This document shows, piece after piece, positions 1-9,713 of a stretch of DNA of 29,670 bases. Below the pieces are notes generated by a model. That model ran no database searches. It was not told the origin of the DNA and saw only the letters and a program-made list of their open reading frames with translations. The position numbers and the translations under genes are program-made. Location of the stretch: contig CAUDNR010004374.1 of the NCBI GenBank assembly GCA_958430865.1, forward strand, positions 18,232 to 47,901, read 5' to 3'. Position 1 is the first letter of the stretch, and each line of letters begins with the position of its first letter. This DNA is from Entrophospora sp. SA101. Its lineage: Eukaryota; Glomeromycota; Glomeromycetes; Entrophosporales; Entrophosporaceae.

Positions 1-77
1 TTAGGTTACTATGAATTTTGTTATACTGTTCTTACTTTGTTTGGGTTCTGGTGTAGCTCAAACAGTTTATTATATTC
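1..77 (+). pseudogene. P4-ATPase (Dnf-like) exon 2 fragment
   Basis: These 77 bases are identical to the reverse complement of 22450-22526, which is the 3' splice site and first half of exon 2 of the intact flippase gene in this window. The copy starts with the acceptor TTAG and encodes VTMNFVILFLLCLGSG followed by VAQTVYYI, the membrane segment after the NFH motif. After base 77 the match stops abruptly and the sequence no longer resembles a P4-ATPase, although the frame stays open until a stop near 166. The window edge hides whether exon 1 lies upstream. It could be a truncated duplicate gene or a short captured fragment. The identity itself is certain; the origin is inference. Confidence 0.85.
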
Positions 78-744
78 TGAGTCTAATAGCCTCCAACTTA
101 TATCTTAATATGATCACTCAACGAAAAATATTCTTGTTACAGGAGATAACAAACTTACATTGAATCAAAGAACTATGTATATAACACACCAAATTTTTCT
201 GGTAAATCTAGCCGTACTTCCTGAACCTGCGCAAGGCACTAGAACTGCCCCTCGAACACTTATAAAGTTGAGCAACTTTTTGCAGTCATGTACCAGTTCT
301 TAATCCACTTACAATGAATACTGTTTAGCTCCCTCCTAGAGTCTCACGGGTAAATTGGTCATTGGCTCCAAATTGGCATCTATTATTCCAGAGCAAATTG
401 GATGATGATTGTGACCAAGCTTTTTAACATCCAATTTCTGCAAGTCTGGTCCTATTTGCATCCACAAATGCTTCATCACTCCCAAACCTTTTTGGATCAC
501 CTGTAAAACCATAACTTAAAACTGATTATATAGGAAAAAACCAGTGAAGAAAATATACATTCAAATAGGACTTTGGTTATATTTTTCTCAGCTTAGTTAT
601 ACCACGAGATTGTATCTACATTCTGGAATGTAAAATATATCATAAACTTGGCCTGTAATATTGTCCAGTATTCACTTTCTCCTACACAACGGATATGGGT
701 TCAATCATTTTTATCCATGCAGGTCTCTAAACAGGATAATTATA
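78..744. other. Gene-free stretch with a minus-strand coding relic
   Basis: No intact gene is visible. On the minus strand, after an acceptor-like TTTTACAG near 510, a frame stays open for about 55 codons (about 507-343) with protein-like composition, including LWMQIGPDLQKLDVKKLG. The same frame remains coherent after stops down to about 200 (for example CKKLLNFISVRGAVLVPCAG). This suggests a decayed gene or transposon coding region that I do not recognise. Confidence 0.3.
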
Positions 745-746
745 TA

Positions 747-914
747 CAGTCAAACCTTGTCACAGATGATGAATGGGATACATTAGAAGATTTTATTTAA
801 AATCCGTTGTGGCAAGATTACTAATTATAATTATAATCTTACCGCAACGGACTTTTAATATAGCAAAAATTTTAAAAATCCGTTATGACAAGAACTTAAT
901 ATAAAGTTTGACTG
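747..914. mobile_element. MITE with pogo-like terminal inverted repeats
   Basis: The 168-base element starts CAGTCAAACCTTGTCACAG and ends GTTTGACTG, giving terminal inverted repeats, with TA on each side (745-746 and 915-916) as expected for a TA target-site duplication. Inside are several copies of an AACGGATT/AATCCGTT word next to the ends. The same end sequence bounds the 740-base element at 28523-29262, which still holds a transposase remnant, so this is probably a non-autonomous relative of that family. No coding capacity is seen. Confidence 0.8.
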
Positions 915-1198
915 TACAATTAAATAATTTATTTGTTTCGGGATGAAAGGTTTAAATGGAAAGCAAATTTATTTAGATAAAGAAATAGTATTTTATTAAT
1001 ATTAAATAATTATTTTGTAAAATTGCATGTTTCGATAATTCGGACCATCATGACCAGCTACTCGTATCCGACTTATCAAGTTTACCAATGGATTAAGATT
1101 TGTTCACAGGTTTAAAATGGAGATCTGCATTTTTTAAAAAAAATTTTTTTAGATATTTTTTTAGATATTTTTTTTGTTTTATAAAAAAGTGATACTTT

Positions 1199-1245
1199 TC
1201 TATATATAAAAAAATTAATTGTAACAATAATTATAGTAAAAGGAG
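1199..1245 (+). promoter_or_regulatory. RPL8 copy A core promoter and leader
   Basis: A TATA-like CTATATATAAAAAAA at 1200-1214 lies about 30 bases before the ATG, preceded by long A/T tracts. The leader ends GTAAAAGGAG directly before ATG. Both blocks recur in the same order before the second RPL8 gene, which suggests both copies kept the same promoter. Assignment as TATA box is inference. Confidence 0.45.
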
Positions 1246-2180
1246 ATGGGTCGTGTTATTCGCTCACAAAGGAAAGGACCAGGAGGTATTTTCAAATCTC
1301 ATACCAGACTTCGTAAAGGAGCTGCAAAGTTAAGATCGTTAGATTATGCTGAACGTAATGGATACATTAGAGGTATAGTAAAAGAAATCATTCATGATCC
1401 AGGTCGTGGTGCGCCTCTTGCAAAAGTTCAATTTCGTGATCCATATCGGTATTATACTTTATAATATCATGATCAATTAAGCAGTAATGAAAGATTAATT
1501 AATCATTTATTGTTGTAATTCTTTTTAGGTATAAACTTCGATTACAAACTTTTATTGCAACTGAAGGATTACACACAGGTCAATTTATATATTGTGGTAA
1601 AAAAGCATCATTAACAGTTGGCAATGTGTTACCATTGAATTCAATGCCAGAAGGTACAATTATAAGCAATGTTGAAGAAAAAATTGGAGATCGTGGTGCA
1701 TTGGCTAGAACATCAGGGAATTATGCCACAATTATTGGTCATAATCATGATGAAGGCAAGACTCGTATCAAGTTGCCATCAGGAGCAAAAAAAGTGGTGA
1801 ACTCATCTGCTCGTGCAACCATCGGTATTGTAGCAGGTGGAGGACGTATTGATAAACCAATGCTTAAAGCCGGTCGAGCCTTCCATAAATATAGAGTTAA
1901 GAGAAATAGTTGGCCTAAAACTCGTGGTGTTGCTATGAATCCTGTTGACCATCCTCATGGTGGTGGTAATCATCAACATATTGGACACGCCTCTACTGTC
2001 TCTAGAGAAAGTGTTCCTGGTCAAAAGGTAATGTGTTTGTTATGTGTGTGATAGATGACAATGTTTAATAATATTTTATAATTTAATAAAAATTAATTTT
2101 TTTTTTTTTGGCAGGTTGGTTTGATTGCAGCCAGAAGAAGTGGTTTGCTTCGTGGTACAAATAGAGTTAAGGGTGCTTAA
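1246..2180 (+). CDS. RPL8: 60S ribosomal protein L8 (uL2), copy A
   Basis: Universal ribosomal protein uL2 (yeast Rpl2, human RPL8), which sits by the peptidyl transferase centre of the large subunit. Three exons give a 255-residue protein: 1246-1448, 1529-2027 and 2115-2180. Introns are 80 bases (GTATTA...TTTTTAG) and 87 bases (GTAATG...GGCAG). The protein starts [20 protein letters not shown], has the family block [17 protein letters not shown] including the conserved histidine region, and ends with the [13 protein letters not shown] block. Length matches the usual 254-257 residues. Start chosen because MGRVIR is the conserved family start. The protein is identical to that of copy B at 10691-11630; all coding differences I found are silent. 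It converges with a UBC13 pseudogene downstream. Confidence 0.97.
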
Positions 2181-2297
2181 AAAATTTTACAATTCATTGG
2201 AAATCATATTATTATTATTTTTATTTTTTTTGTTCGAATAAATTAAAATTAAATGTATATGTATAAATTTGATCATAATTGATTTTCATTACTTTAC

Positions 2298-2542
2298 TTA
2301 AGCATAATTCCTAGTCCATTCTCGAGCTGTTTATTAATTTAATATTAAAAAAATATCAATCGTGAAATTTATTTTCATTAATAGTTCATTAGTAAGTTTA
2401 CCAGTTGTAATTGCCGTTGTTCCATTTCCCTCCAATGTAGTCCGACATCCATGTCAAATGGTTGATCGGGATTTGGAGAAGATAAAAAAGTGCATTCGCA
2501 GAAATAAGCACTTACAAGCTATTAAAGTTGGTGACCATTTGT
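2298..2542 (-). pseudogene. UBC13-like E2 pseudogene, 3' remnant (copy A)
   Basis: On the minus strand two UBC13 exons remain: about 2542-2402 and 2326-2298. The first reads KWSPTL, then after frame changes LSSPNPDQPFDMDV and LHWRE. The last exon ends REWTRNYA and stop, matching the C-terminus of the Lys63-chain E2 Ubc13/UBE2N. Lesions seen: the acceptor AG before KWSP reads AT, the LQIRTVL block is scrambled, two extra T bases break the ALLSSPNP block, and one base is missing after WREM/N. The exon with the catalytic cysteine and everything before it are absent. It is therefore dead and 5'-truncated. It is the counterpart of 11722-11962 in copy B. Confidence 0.8.
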
Positions 2543-2572
2543 ATTAAACAAAAAAATTTAAAATAAAACAAA

Positions 2573-2665
2573 TTAATTCAAATAAAATAAATGAATGAAT
2601 AAAACAAATAAAACAAATTAATTCAAATAAAACAAATAAAATAAATAGAACAAATAATATAACAA
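2573..2665. repeat. Low-complexity AAACAAAT/AATTCAAAT repeat
   Basis: Irregular repeats of AAAACAAAT, AATTAATTCAAAT and AATAAA fill this stretch. It starts exactly where copy A of the segmental duplication stops matching copy B, so it may mark the rearrangement junction. Confidence 0.5.
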
Positions 2666-2669
2666 ACAT

Positions 2670-3365
2670 CAGGGTTTAAATGATCAATTTCAAATTCACA
2701 AATTTCATGAACATTATTATCTTCATTTTGACTGTTTTTTAATAAATAATGTTCTAAGTAGTTCCAATGCTCCTCTAGTTTCTTCAGGAAGCACAGATTC
2801 CCTATTTCCTTCAATCTTTGAAAACTGACCTAAGATAAAAACATATAATTTAATATAAATTATTTTATTGGCAGCTTCAATAAAAATCATTGCTATATTC
2901 ACCTTTGAAAGATCTTGTGTAAATATGGGAACCACAATTAGCTGCAACTCAATTTTCACATGCCACAACTGTAACTGCAATTAGTTGCAATTAATTGAGG
3001 AACCATCTTTAATCTTGTAATAATAAATTTGCATTCTTATCAATATTCATCCATGTTTCTGATTCTTTCCCAAGTTCAAGGGAACTTGAAATATTTGTTG
3101 AAAATCCTTAAAGTCAGATTCTGTGAGGAATTTCTGATGATCCTTCCCAATAAGACTCATTTATTATTGTCACTATATTGTACTTATTTTTATTTTTTTA
3201 AAGTTAGATGCAATTATTTGACTTATTAAAAAGAAAAAACTAACACTTACTTTGGTTCATCCATCTTTTTAGATTGTTCTAATAAAATATGTTTGTTCCA
3301 ATAAGAAATCGTTTTTGTTAACCATATTGGCATTTCAGAGTCATTATCAAAATGAGGGTCCTTGA
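2670..3365 (-). pseudogene. Unidentified decayed multi-exon gene
   Basis: Three minus-strand pieces look like exons. First, about 3360-3251 follows TTCCTTCAAG, reads DPHFDNDSEMPIWLTKTISY and continues to a perfect donor GTAAGT after DEPK. Second, about 3150-3020 holds short coherent pieces (DFKDFQQIFQVPLNLGK; ESETWMNIDKNANLLLQD) in different frames. Third, about 2835-2670 follows ATCTTAG, contains FSKIEGNRESVLPEETRGAL, and crosses one frame change into NEDNNVHEICEFEIDHLNPD. Changing frames and stops argue against a working gene. I do not recognise the family. It could also be a living gene with sequencing errors. Confidence 0.35.
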
Positions 3366-5457
3366 AGGAAAATAACAGAAATAACAGGTAAAGTATATAT
3401 ATAAATTAACCAAAGATTTATAATTTCATTGATCAAATATCACAATTGTTAGCTGAAATTGCTTCTTTTAATACTAACAAAATAAATGATCATTATCAAA
3501 TCGAAGTGATAAAATGGCTTTCCATGATAACCAAATTATGAGCTCTTTAACTCAATAACCAAATGATGGGCAGTTTTTTTATGATCATTATTACCAAGAA
3601 TCCTGAAAAGTCAAAACAATCACTGGATTACTTTTTTCCCAAAATCAGCTAACAACTGTGATTATTATCAAAAAAAACAAGCTCTACAATTAATTTTATC
3701 TGCTAAAGGATTACCTTATTGGTGGTAAGTATTTCGTTGTTTTTGTTTTTTTTTGTTTTTTTTGGATTTAATTCTAAGGATTAAACATAAATGATTTAAA
3801 GTTCAAAAAATGTAAATTAATTAATCAAACTAAAGTAATGACCATTCTTTAATAACTAACCAGAGTGACAACAAGTGACAATAACCACCATTCTTATGAT
3901 AAACATTTACTCATGACAACAGCACCATGTTCATCTTTTTGTTTTCTCTTGTTTTGTCTTTTTTGTTGAGGCATGTTTTTAAAAAAGAATTTGTTATTTG
4001 ATTGATGCGTACACATTAACTATTTATTTATTGGCACTTGGTGTTGCACAAAGATTTGGAAAATCAATCTTATAATTTTCGTCATTATCCATTTTAGTAG
4101 TCAGACAAAACTTTTTAACTGAAATTTTAATGTCAGTTCAAGTTGACATCATTAAATTTGATAAAAGATCTGTTTCATAAATTTAGAATACACAAAACTT
4201 TGATTGAATGATAATTATGATAAAATATAATATTATAAAAATTATTTGTTGTAGATGGATGATATTTAACTGTTCAATTTACATTTTTTAAATTCTTATT
4301 CCACATAAAGCAAACAGTGATAATATATTATAGGTATGGAGTAGCAAGAGAATGCAATGTTTAAATATGTTGATGTTATTATTTTAATACAAAAACATCA
4401 ATGACAAGTAATTATTACTAGAAAATTTCATATCAAAAAATAGTATATTAAATAGTTTTATATATGATTGATTAAAAAAAACCATTCAGTAAATGAATCT
4501 CCGAATTAAAATATGTATGTTATATTGATATTGATATTGATATTTAATATACACAGAGTTCCTCGGATTTTTTTTTTACGTGACTCTTCCCCCAAAAAAA
4601 TAGTCAAGATAAATCTTTCTCCATCCATCCATTGTTCGATATTACTAATAAATAAAACAACATAGTACAAATAAAAAGCATAACAGTAACGCTAATAATC
4701 ATATTAATGATGATGACTAACTGATAATAATTATGTCATATTTTGACTCTTTTGCTTTTCTTTCTTCGCTCTTTAAAAAAAAATATATTAATAAATAAAT
4801 ATTTATCAATTGTAATAATAATACTAGTAATAAAAGTGTGTCGCATAAAATAAAGTCGGAATTATTAGGCAGGAAATAAAAGAGTTTTAAAAAAAAAAGA
4901 AGTAAATATGCACATAAACTTACTCGATAACTTGATAAATGACCAATAAAAAATAAAAATACTAATTCTAATAAATCGGAGAAAATTCAAAAGCATTATT
5001 AATATCGCACATCTATTTACTACACACCACTCTCACACTCACTTTCTCTCTCACTCTCTCTCTCTCTCTCTCTCACACATAAAAAAAATTTTTATGAGAG
5101 AGAAAAAAAAGTATTTTTTAAATTTTTTATAAAAAATAATTCATGCAAAAATAAAAAAATCAATTTTTTTTTTATTCATGATAAATGATTAATTATTTTA
5201 TATATTAGTGTCTTTATCATTATACAAGAATATCTTAATCAATATATATTATTATTTATTACTAATCATCATAATAATAATAATTATAATATTAATATCA
5301 ATAGCGTACGAAAGGTGATAAATTTATTCTTATATTTTATATATTTATGTTTCATGCATTTTTTATTTTATATTTTTATCTCATGAAAAACGCGTAATAT
5401 AATATTATTATTCATTAATTGTTAGGTTTTTAATAAATTTCATATTTACCTTCAAAG
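3366..5457. other. Long intergenic region upstream of the homeodomain gene
   Basis: No gene is supported. The stretch is AT-rich with many poly-T and poly-A tracts. Toward the homeodomain gene it holds a TGACTC word near 4581 (the core of Gcn4/AP-1 sites in other fungi), a C-run followed by an A-run, the CT-rich tract at 5042-5074 and long T tracts. A two-kilobase upstream gap with a pyrimidine tract fits a regulated promoter and long leader, but no site is proven. Confidence 0.4.
5042..5074. repeat. CT microsatellite in the homeodomain gene upstream region
   Basis: A nearly pure CT repeat with one CACT interruption lies about 385 bases before the predicted ATG. Pyrimidine tracts are common in fungal promoters and leaders; the role here is unknown. 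Confidence 0.85.
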
Positions 5458-7404
5458 ATGATCACATCGTTTCAATTTCACCCAGATCAAACATCAAATA
5501 TTAACAATGACAATAACAGCAACATTAAAAATGAAAATTCCGCAGGAATTTCAATATTAAATAATGACATGTCTTCTTCTCCTCATGATTTTCTATTAAC
5601 TGATCAAGAATTAAAAGAAGCTTTGATCTCTACTACATCTTCCCCCCGCCTCCTTGTCATCTATCCCTTCATCATCATCATTATCATCATCATCCACTTC
5701 ATCAATTATTTCTTCATCCACTTGCAAAATTATTAATAACCAGAATCTACAAAATAATCATTCATACGATAATCAACAAAATAACATTTTTCATCATCTT
5801 CATCGTCATTTCCCTCATCACCATCATCATCACCACCATCAACATCAACAACGACCACAACCAACATATCGACAAGTTAAAAGACGTAGAAGGTTGACGG
5901 AGGATGAAACTTTGAAATTAAATAAAATCTTTGAAACAATCCAAAAACCTGATTCAAATCTACGTACACAATTGGCAAAACAACTTAATATGTCTTCGAG
6001 AGCAATTCAAGTTTGGTTCCAGAATCGTAGAGCTAAACTTAAACGTGATGCAATGGAATTAAAAAGTGCAGCGGACAGTAATAGAAATTCTAAACCTAAA
6101 AAATTAACCTTGGCTGTCGATTATTGTAAAGAAAATCATCTAAATAGTGTTGATATAGTAAATAGTATCATTAGAAGTAGCAACAATATCAATAGTATTG
6201 ATACAGGCGATAATATTAATGATAATCATAGTAACGAAAGTGAATTTTTTTCTTCAATTTCTCCTACTACGTCAATTGATTCCTCTCCTCCTCCACCGCC
6301 ACCAATACCACTATCACCATTATCAGCAACAACAATAACAGCATTTTCTGAAATTGATAATAACAATAATAAGGATGATGATGGTATTATTATTGATGAC
6401 AATGATGTCTCTGATGTTAATTTGAATTATAATAATAATAATAATGAGGAGAATGAAGAAGACGAAATTGTTTTCGCTGATGATATTAATATTGCTGACT
6501 ATGATGATGATGGCGACGACGACGACGACGACGACACTGTTAATAATAATGACAATGATTTCGCCGATATTATGGATGACGTTGATGATATTTTTCGCAA
6601 TAATCAAGGTTATGTTTTGGATGACGATGATATTAACAATTATTATAACCAAAATTATCATTATTTTTGCAACAACAGTAAAATTGTTTGTAGTATTATT
6701 AATGGCAGTGATAGCATTAATAATATTATAATTAGCGGCGGTAGCAATGATAATATTATTCATAATAACAACAATCATCATACATATAATAACAATCATA
6801 ATAATGGAATATCATCACCAAATATTGAGCATTTGGCAATTGCTTTGACCTCCAATAATAATAATGATGATAATAATTCGGATCTTGATCGTCACCAGCA
6901 ATCATTAAATTCTTCTTTGATATATCCAATTGATTTTAATGAGTTGAATTCACCGCATACACCTTCTCATATTCCACCACCATCTCATTATCCTCATGTT
7001 CACCATCCCAGTCATTTGCGACAAGAAGAATTTGGTGATAATAAAGAAACTTTCAATGACATTTCTTCTATTTCTAATAATAATCATAACAATGGTAATA
7101 ATAATGTTCATGAATATTGGAATACTACTGATAATTGTTTACCAATCATAGATGAAAATGACGATGAAAGATCAATCATTACCACATCCACATCCACTAC
7201 TCTCAATCCATATTACGAACAAAATTATCAAAGTAATTATTATTGTTAATTAACTTTTTTTTAGAAATTCAAAAAAAAATTTTTAATATATTTTTTTGTT
7301 TGAAGTGACCAATCCATCATTAATATTTCCACATGTTTCCGAACATTTCAATTCTTTCTTTCACTCGCTAAACAATAATCCACCAATTCAATTCATTAAC
7401 ATTG

Positions 7405-7460
<56 letters not shown>

Positions 7461-8435
7461 AATTGTAAACAACAACAACAAGAAATTTCAATACCTCATG
7501 GTACTTTGGATCTTACAACAGCAACTGCCACTACCAATAATAGTATTAACAACTATTTCAATAATATCACAAATACGAATGAATTTTCATCTTCTATTAT
7601 CGATATTGAAATTGATAATAATGATCAAAGTTTACCATCAATGACAACAAATTGTCTTCCTTCTCCTACGACAACAATTTGGCCATCTGGTACAAACGCA
7701 ATCACTAACACAATCACCACGACCGACAATTCATCATCATTATTTGACTATATTGAAAAGCAACAACAACAAAATATTAGTAATTCATCGCTTAACCATG
7801 ATAATAATAATTCTCGATCTCAATCTCCCTCGTTCAACGAATTTGATTCTTCCTTTAAATTTAATAATCATGACTCTTATAATTCACATTACGATTTTAA
7901 TATTAATGCACTACAAAATCTTGGTTCTAATATTATTGCTACAACTACAACAACTTCTGTTTTAACCGATCCTCTTTTAAAATCTTTAGTTACTCATTCT
8001 CGACACTCTTCTCGACATCCTTCTCCTTCTTTGTCACTTTCTCCATCTTCGTCTTGTTCAAATAAAAATTATTTAGACGATGATGGTATTGTTGTTCGTA
8101 ATGGCAATAATGACAATGATAATGGTGACGATGTTCACGGAGTCGATTTACATGATGAGAATGACGATAATGCAAATAATATTAATCATATCGGTAGTAA
8201 TAATATTAATAACAATGATCTCGATAATAATGACGACAATATCAACCATCACAATAAAGATAATTATCATGATGATAATGTCAACATAGTTAATAACGAT
8301 AACAACAATGATGATATTAACATTAACGAAGATGATGATGACGAAAAAAATTATCGGAAAATTTTTATTATCAAGAAAGAGAATAATAATAGTTACGAAA
8401 ATGAGGACGATGATGATGATAGTTGTTGGTATTAA
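5458..8435 (+). CDS. Large homeodomain transcription factor
   Basis: A DNA-binding regulator, probably nuclear. A 60-residue non-TALE homeodomain at about residues 140-199 has the basic arm RQVKRRRRLT and recognition helix AIQVWFQNRRAKLKRD; it resembles fungal Phx1/Pah1/Pho2-type domains. A His-rich run precedes it. The rest is low complexity: Pro-Ser blocks, long acidic Asp/Glu runs and poly-Asn, so activation domains are likely. The frame ending at 7249 and the one at 7306-8435 join through a 73-base intron (7233-7305, GTAATT...GAAG) in matching phase; the second part has no ATG of its own. The N-terminal part from ATG 5458 is in another frame. Either one base too many sits in the C6 run at 5642-5647 (about 967 residues), or a poor-donor intron spans 5656-5743 (about 938 residues). 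No ATG precedes the homeodomain in its own frame, so the upstream part is needed. Confidence 0.75.
7405..7459. repeat. AAC trinucleotide repeat coding for poly-Asn
   Basis: A pure ACA/AAC run of about 18 units lies in exon 2 of the homeodomain gene and encodes an uninterrupted Asn tract. Such runs change length easily, so alleles may differ. Confidence 0.9.
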
Positions 8436-9675
8436 ATATTTGAACTATGTAAAAATAAAAAGTATTTTGTAAATAACAGTTTATTTTATATTTTGTAAAT
8501 TTTGTTTTTTGCATTTATATGATTACAAAATTATTTGCTTAATAAAATTGCAATTGACAATAAATACAAAGAAACCCATTTCTCTTTACTCAACTACTTC
8601 GCTCATCGCCATTTAACACTAATATAAAGATGAACTATGCAATGTCTTTCCTTATTTGTATTTCTCGAGTCGTGATCATAGCATATTGCCAAAGGCCAGA
8701 AATTTTTCTTATATATGTAATTTCTATTTGTAATAATACATACATGTATGTCTCAATCATTTGTTATCCAAACAAACAACCATTTCAATTAATAACCATT
8801 ATTTTCAATAGAAACTTTAAACCAATAAATAACATCAGTGACGAAAGTCACGGTCATAAATCATATTTATAGTGGAGTCATGAAAATGATTTAACGTAGA
8901 AGGCTAAATAATAAATATTATTATTACTTAACTCACAACAGATCCAATTGAAAATGTCAATTTTGAATTCATAGGTAAGAATCTAATAATTTTATCTACT
9001 ACATTCATTGGATCTTCTTTTGTTCGTAAGTTAAGTTTGTCTTTATTAGGTCTACTGCTTGAGATTTTGATATAAGAAAATTTTACGTATTTTAATAAGT
9101 GTTTATTATTTATTAGGGATTATGTACTGACTGTATCAACGTCCATAATGAGGAGATATACCAACAATTTTAAAAGTATATACTCGAGGTAAATAATATG
9201 GATGGACATTAATTTTTTGGGTGCAATGAATAAAAATTAAAACATTTACTTTTCCTGGTGACGGTGAAGGGGATTAAAACGGGAGATACGTTGTTTCATC
9301 TGAATCATATATACGACATAAGAAAGAAATGAATGATCCTTAATATTATTATCAGTAATCGATTAATTCATTGATGTTATTATTTTACAGTAAAAATTTA
9401 TTACAATGACACTATCAGTAATTCCGATTAACCCCTGGACAATACTTTACCAACCCAAATTTGTTCATCGTTCCTAGTTATCATTAACTTGGGGAATAAA
9501 AGATGGTATCAATAAGTAGTAATACATGCAAATTAATGAATAAATAAAAGAACAATGATATTAGTAATTCGATCTTTATCTCCTCATGGTAGTTTAAAAA
9601 GATGCAATTAATCTTATTAACAAATTAGAAAAAAAATTTTTTTTTTTTTTTGACAGTCACCTTTCTTTTTGTCAG

Positions 9676-9713
<38 letters not shown>

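Larger units (their letters stand above)
1110..2572. repeat. Segmental duplication, copy A (RPL8 plus 3' UBC13)
   Basis: This segment aligns in the same orientation with about 10540-12012. The similarity begins in the RPL8 promoter (GAGATCTRCATTTT), covers all exons and introns of RPL8 and continues through the last two UBC13 exons. It ends in a shared AAATTTAAAATA/AAACAAAT stretch. Copy B continues into further UBC13 exons, whereas copy A runs into low-complexity AAACAAAT repeats, so the breakpoint in A lies inside UBC13. Ends are approximate because the flanks are AT-rich. Confidence 0.85.

Noticed and set aside
1803..2024. Minus-strand frames of 73 codons in both RPL8 genes
   Set aside because: Shadow of the conserved RPL8 exon 2; present in both copies only because the exon is nearly identical.
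6323..6799. Long minus-strand and alternate-frame readings over the homeodomain gene
   Set aside because: Poly-Ile/Val/Met strings are the other frames of AAT/GAT repeats that code for Asn and Asp in the real frame.
5458..8435. Mating-type (MAT) homeodomain locus
   Set aside because: Rhizophagus MAT candidates are described as paired HD1-like and HD2 genes. Here a single, typical non-TALE homeodomain gene stands alone with no partner, and its domain looks like Phx1/Pah1-type regulators.
8837..8851. GTGAC-GAAA-GTCAC hairpin as an RNA element
   Set aside because: A five-base stem with a GNRA-type loop is too short to support a function without conservation or transcript data.
8630..8872. 80-codon frame downstream of the homeodomain gene
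   Set aside because: No recognisable motif, Ile/Tyr-rich AT-driven composition and no promoter or splice evidence.
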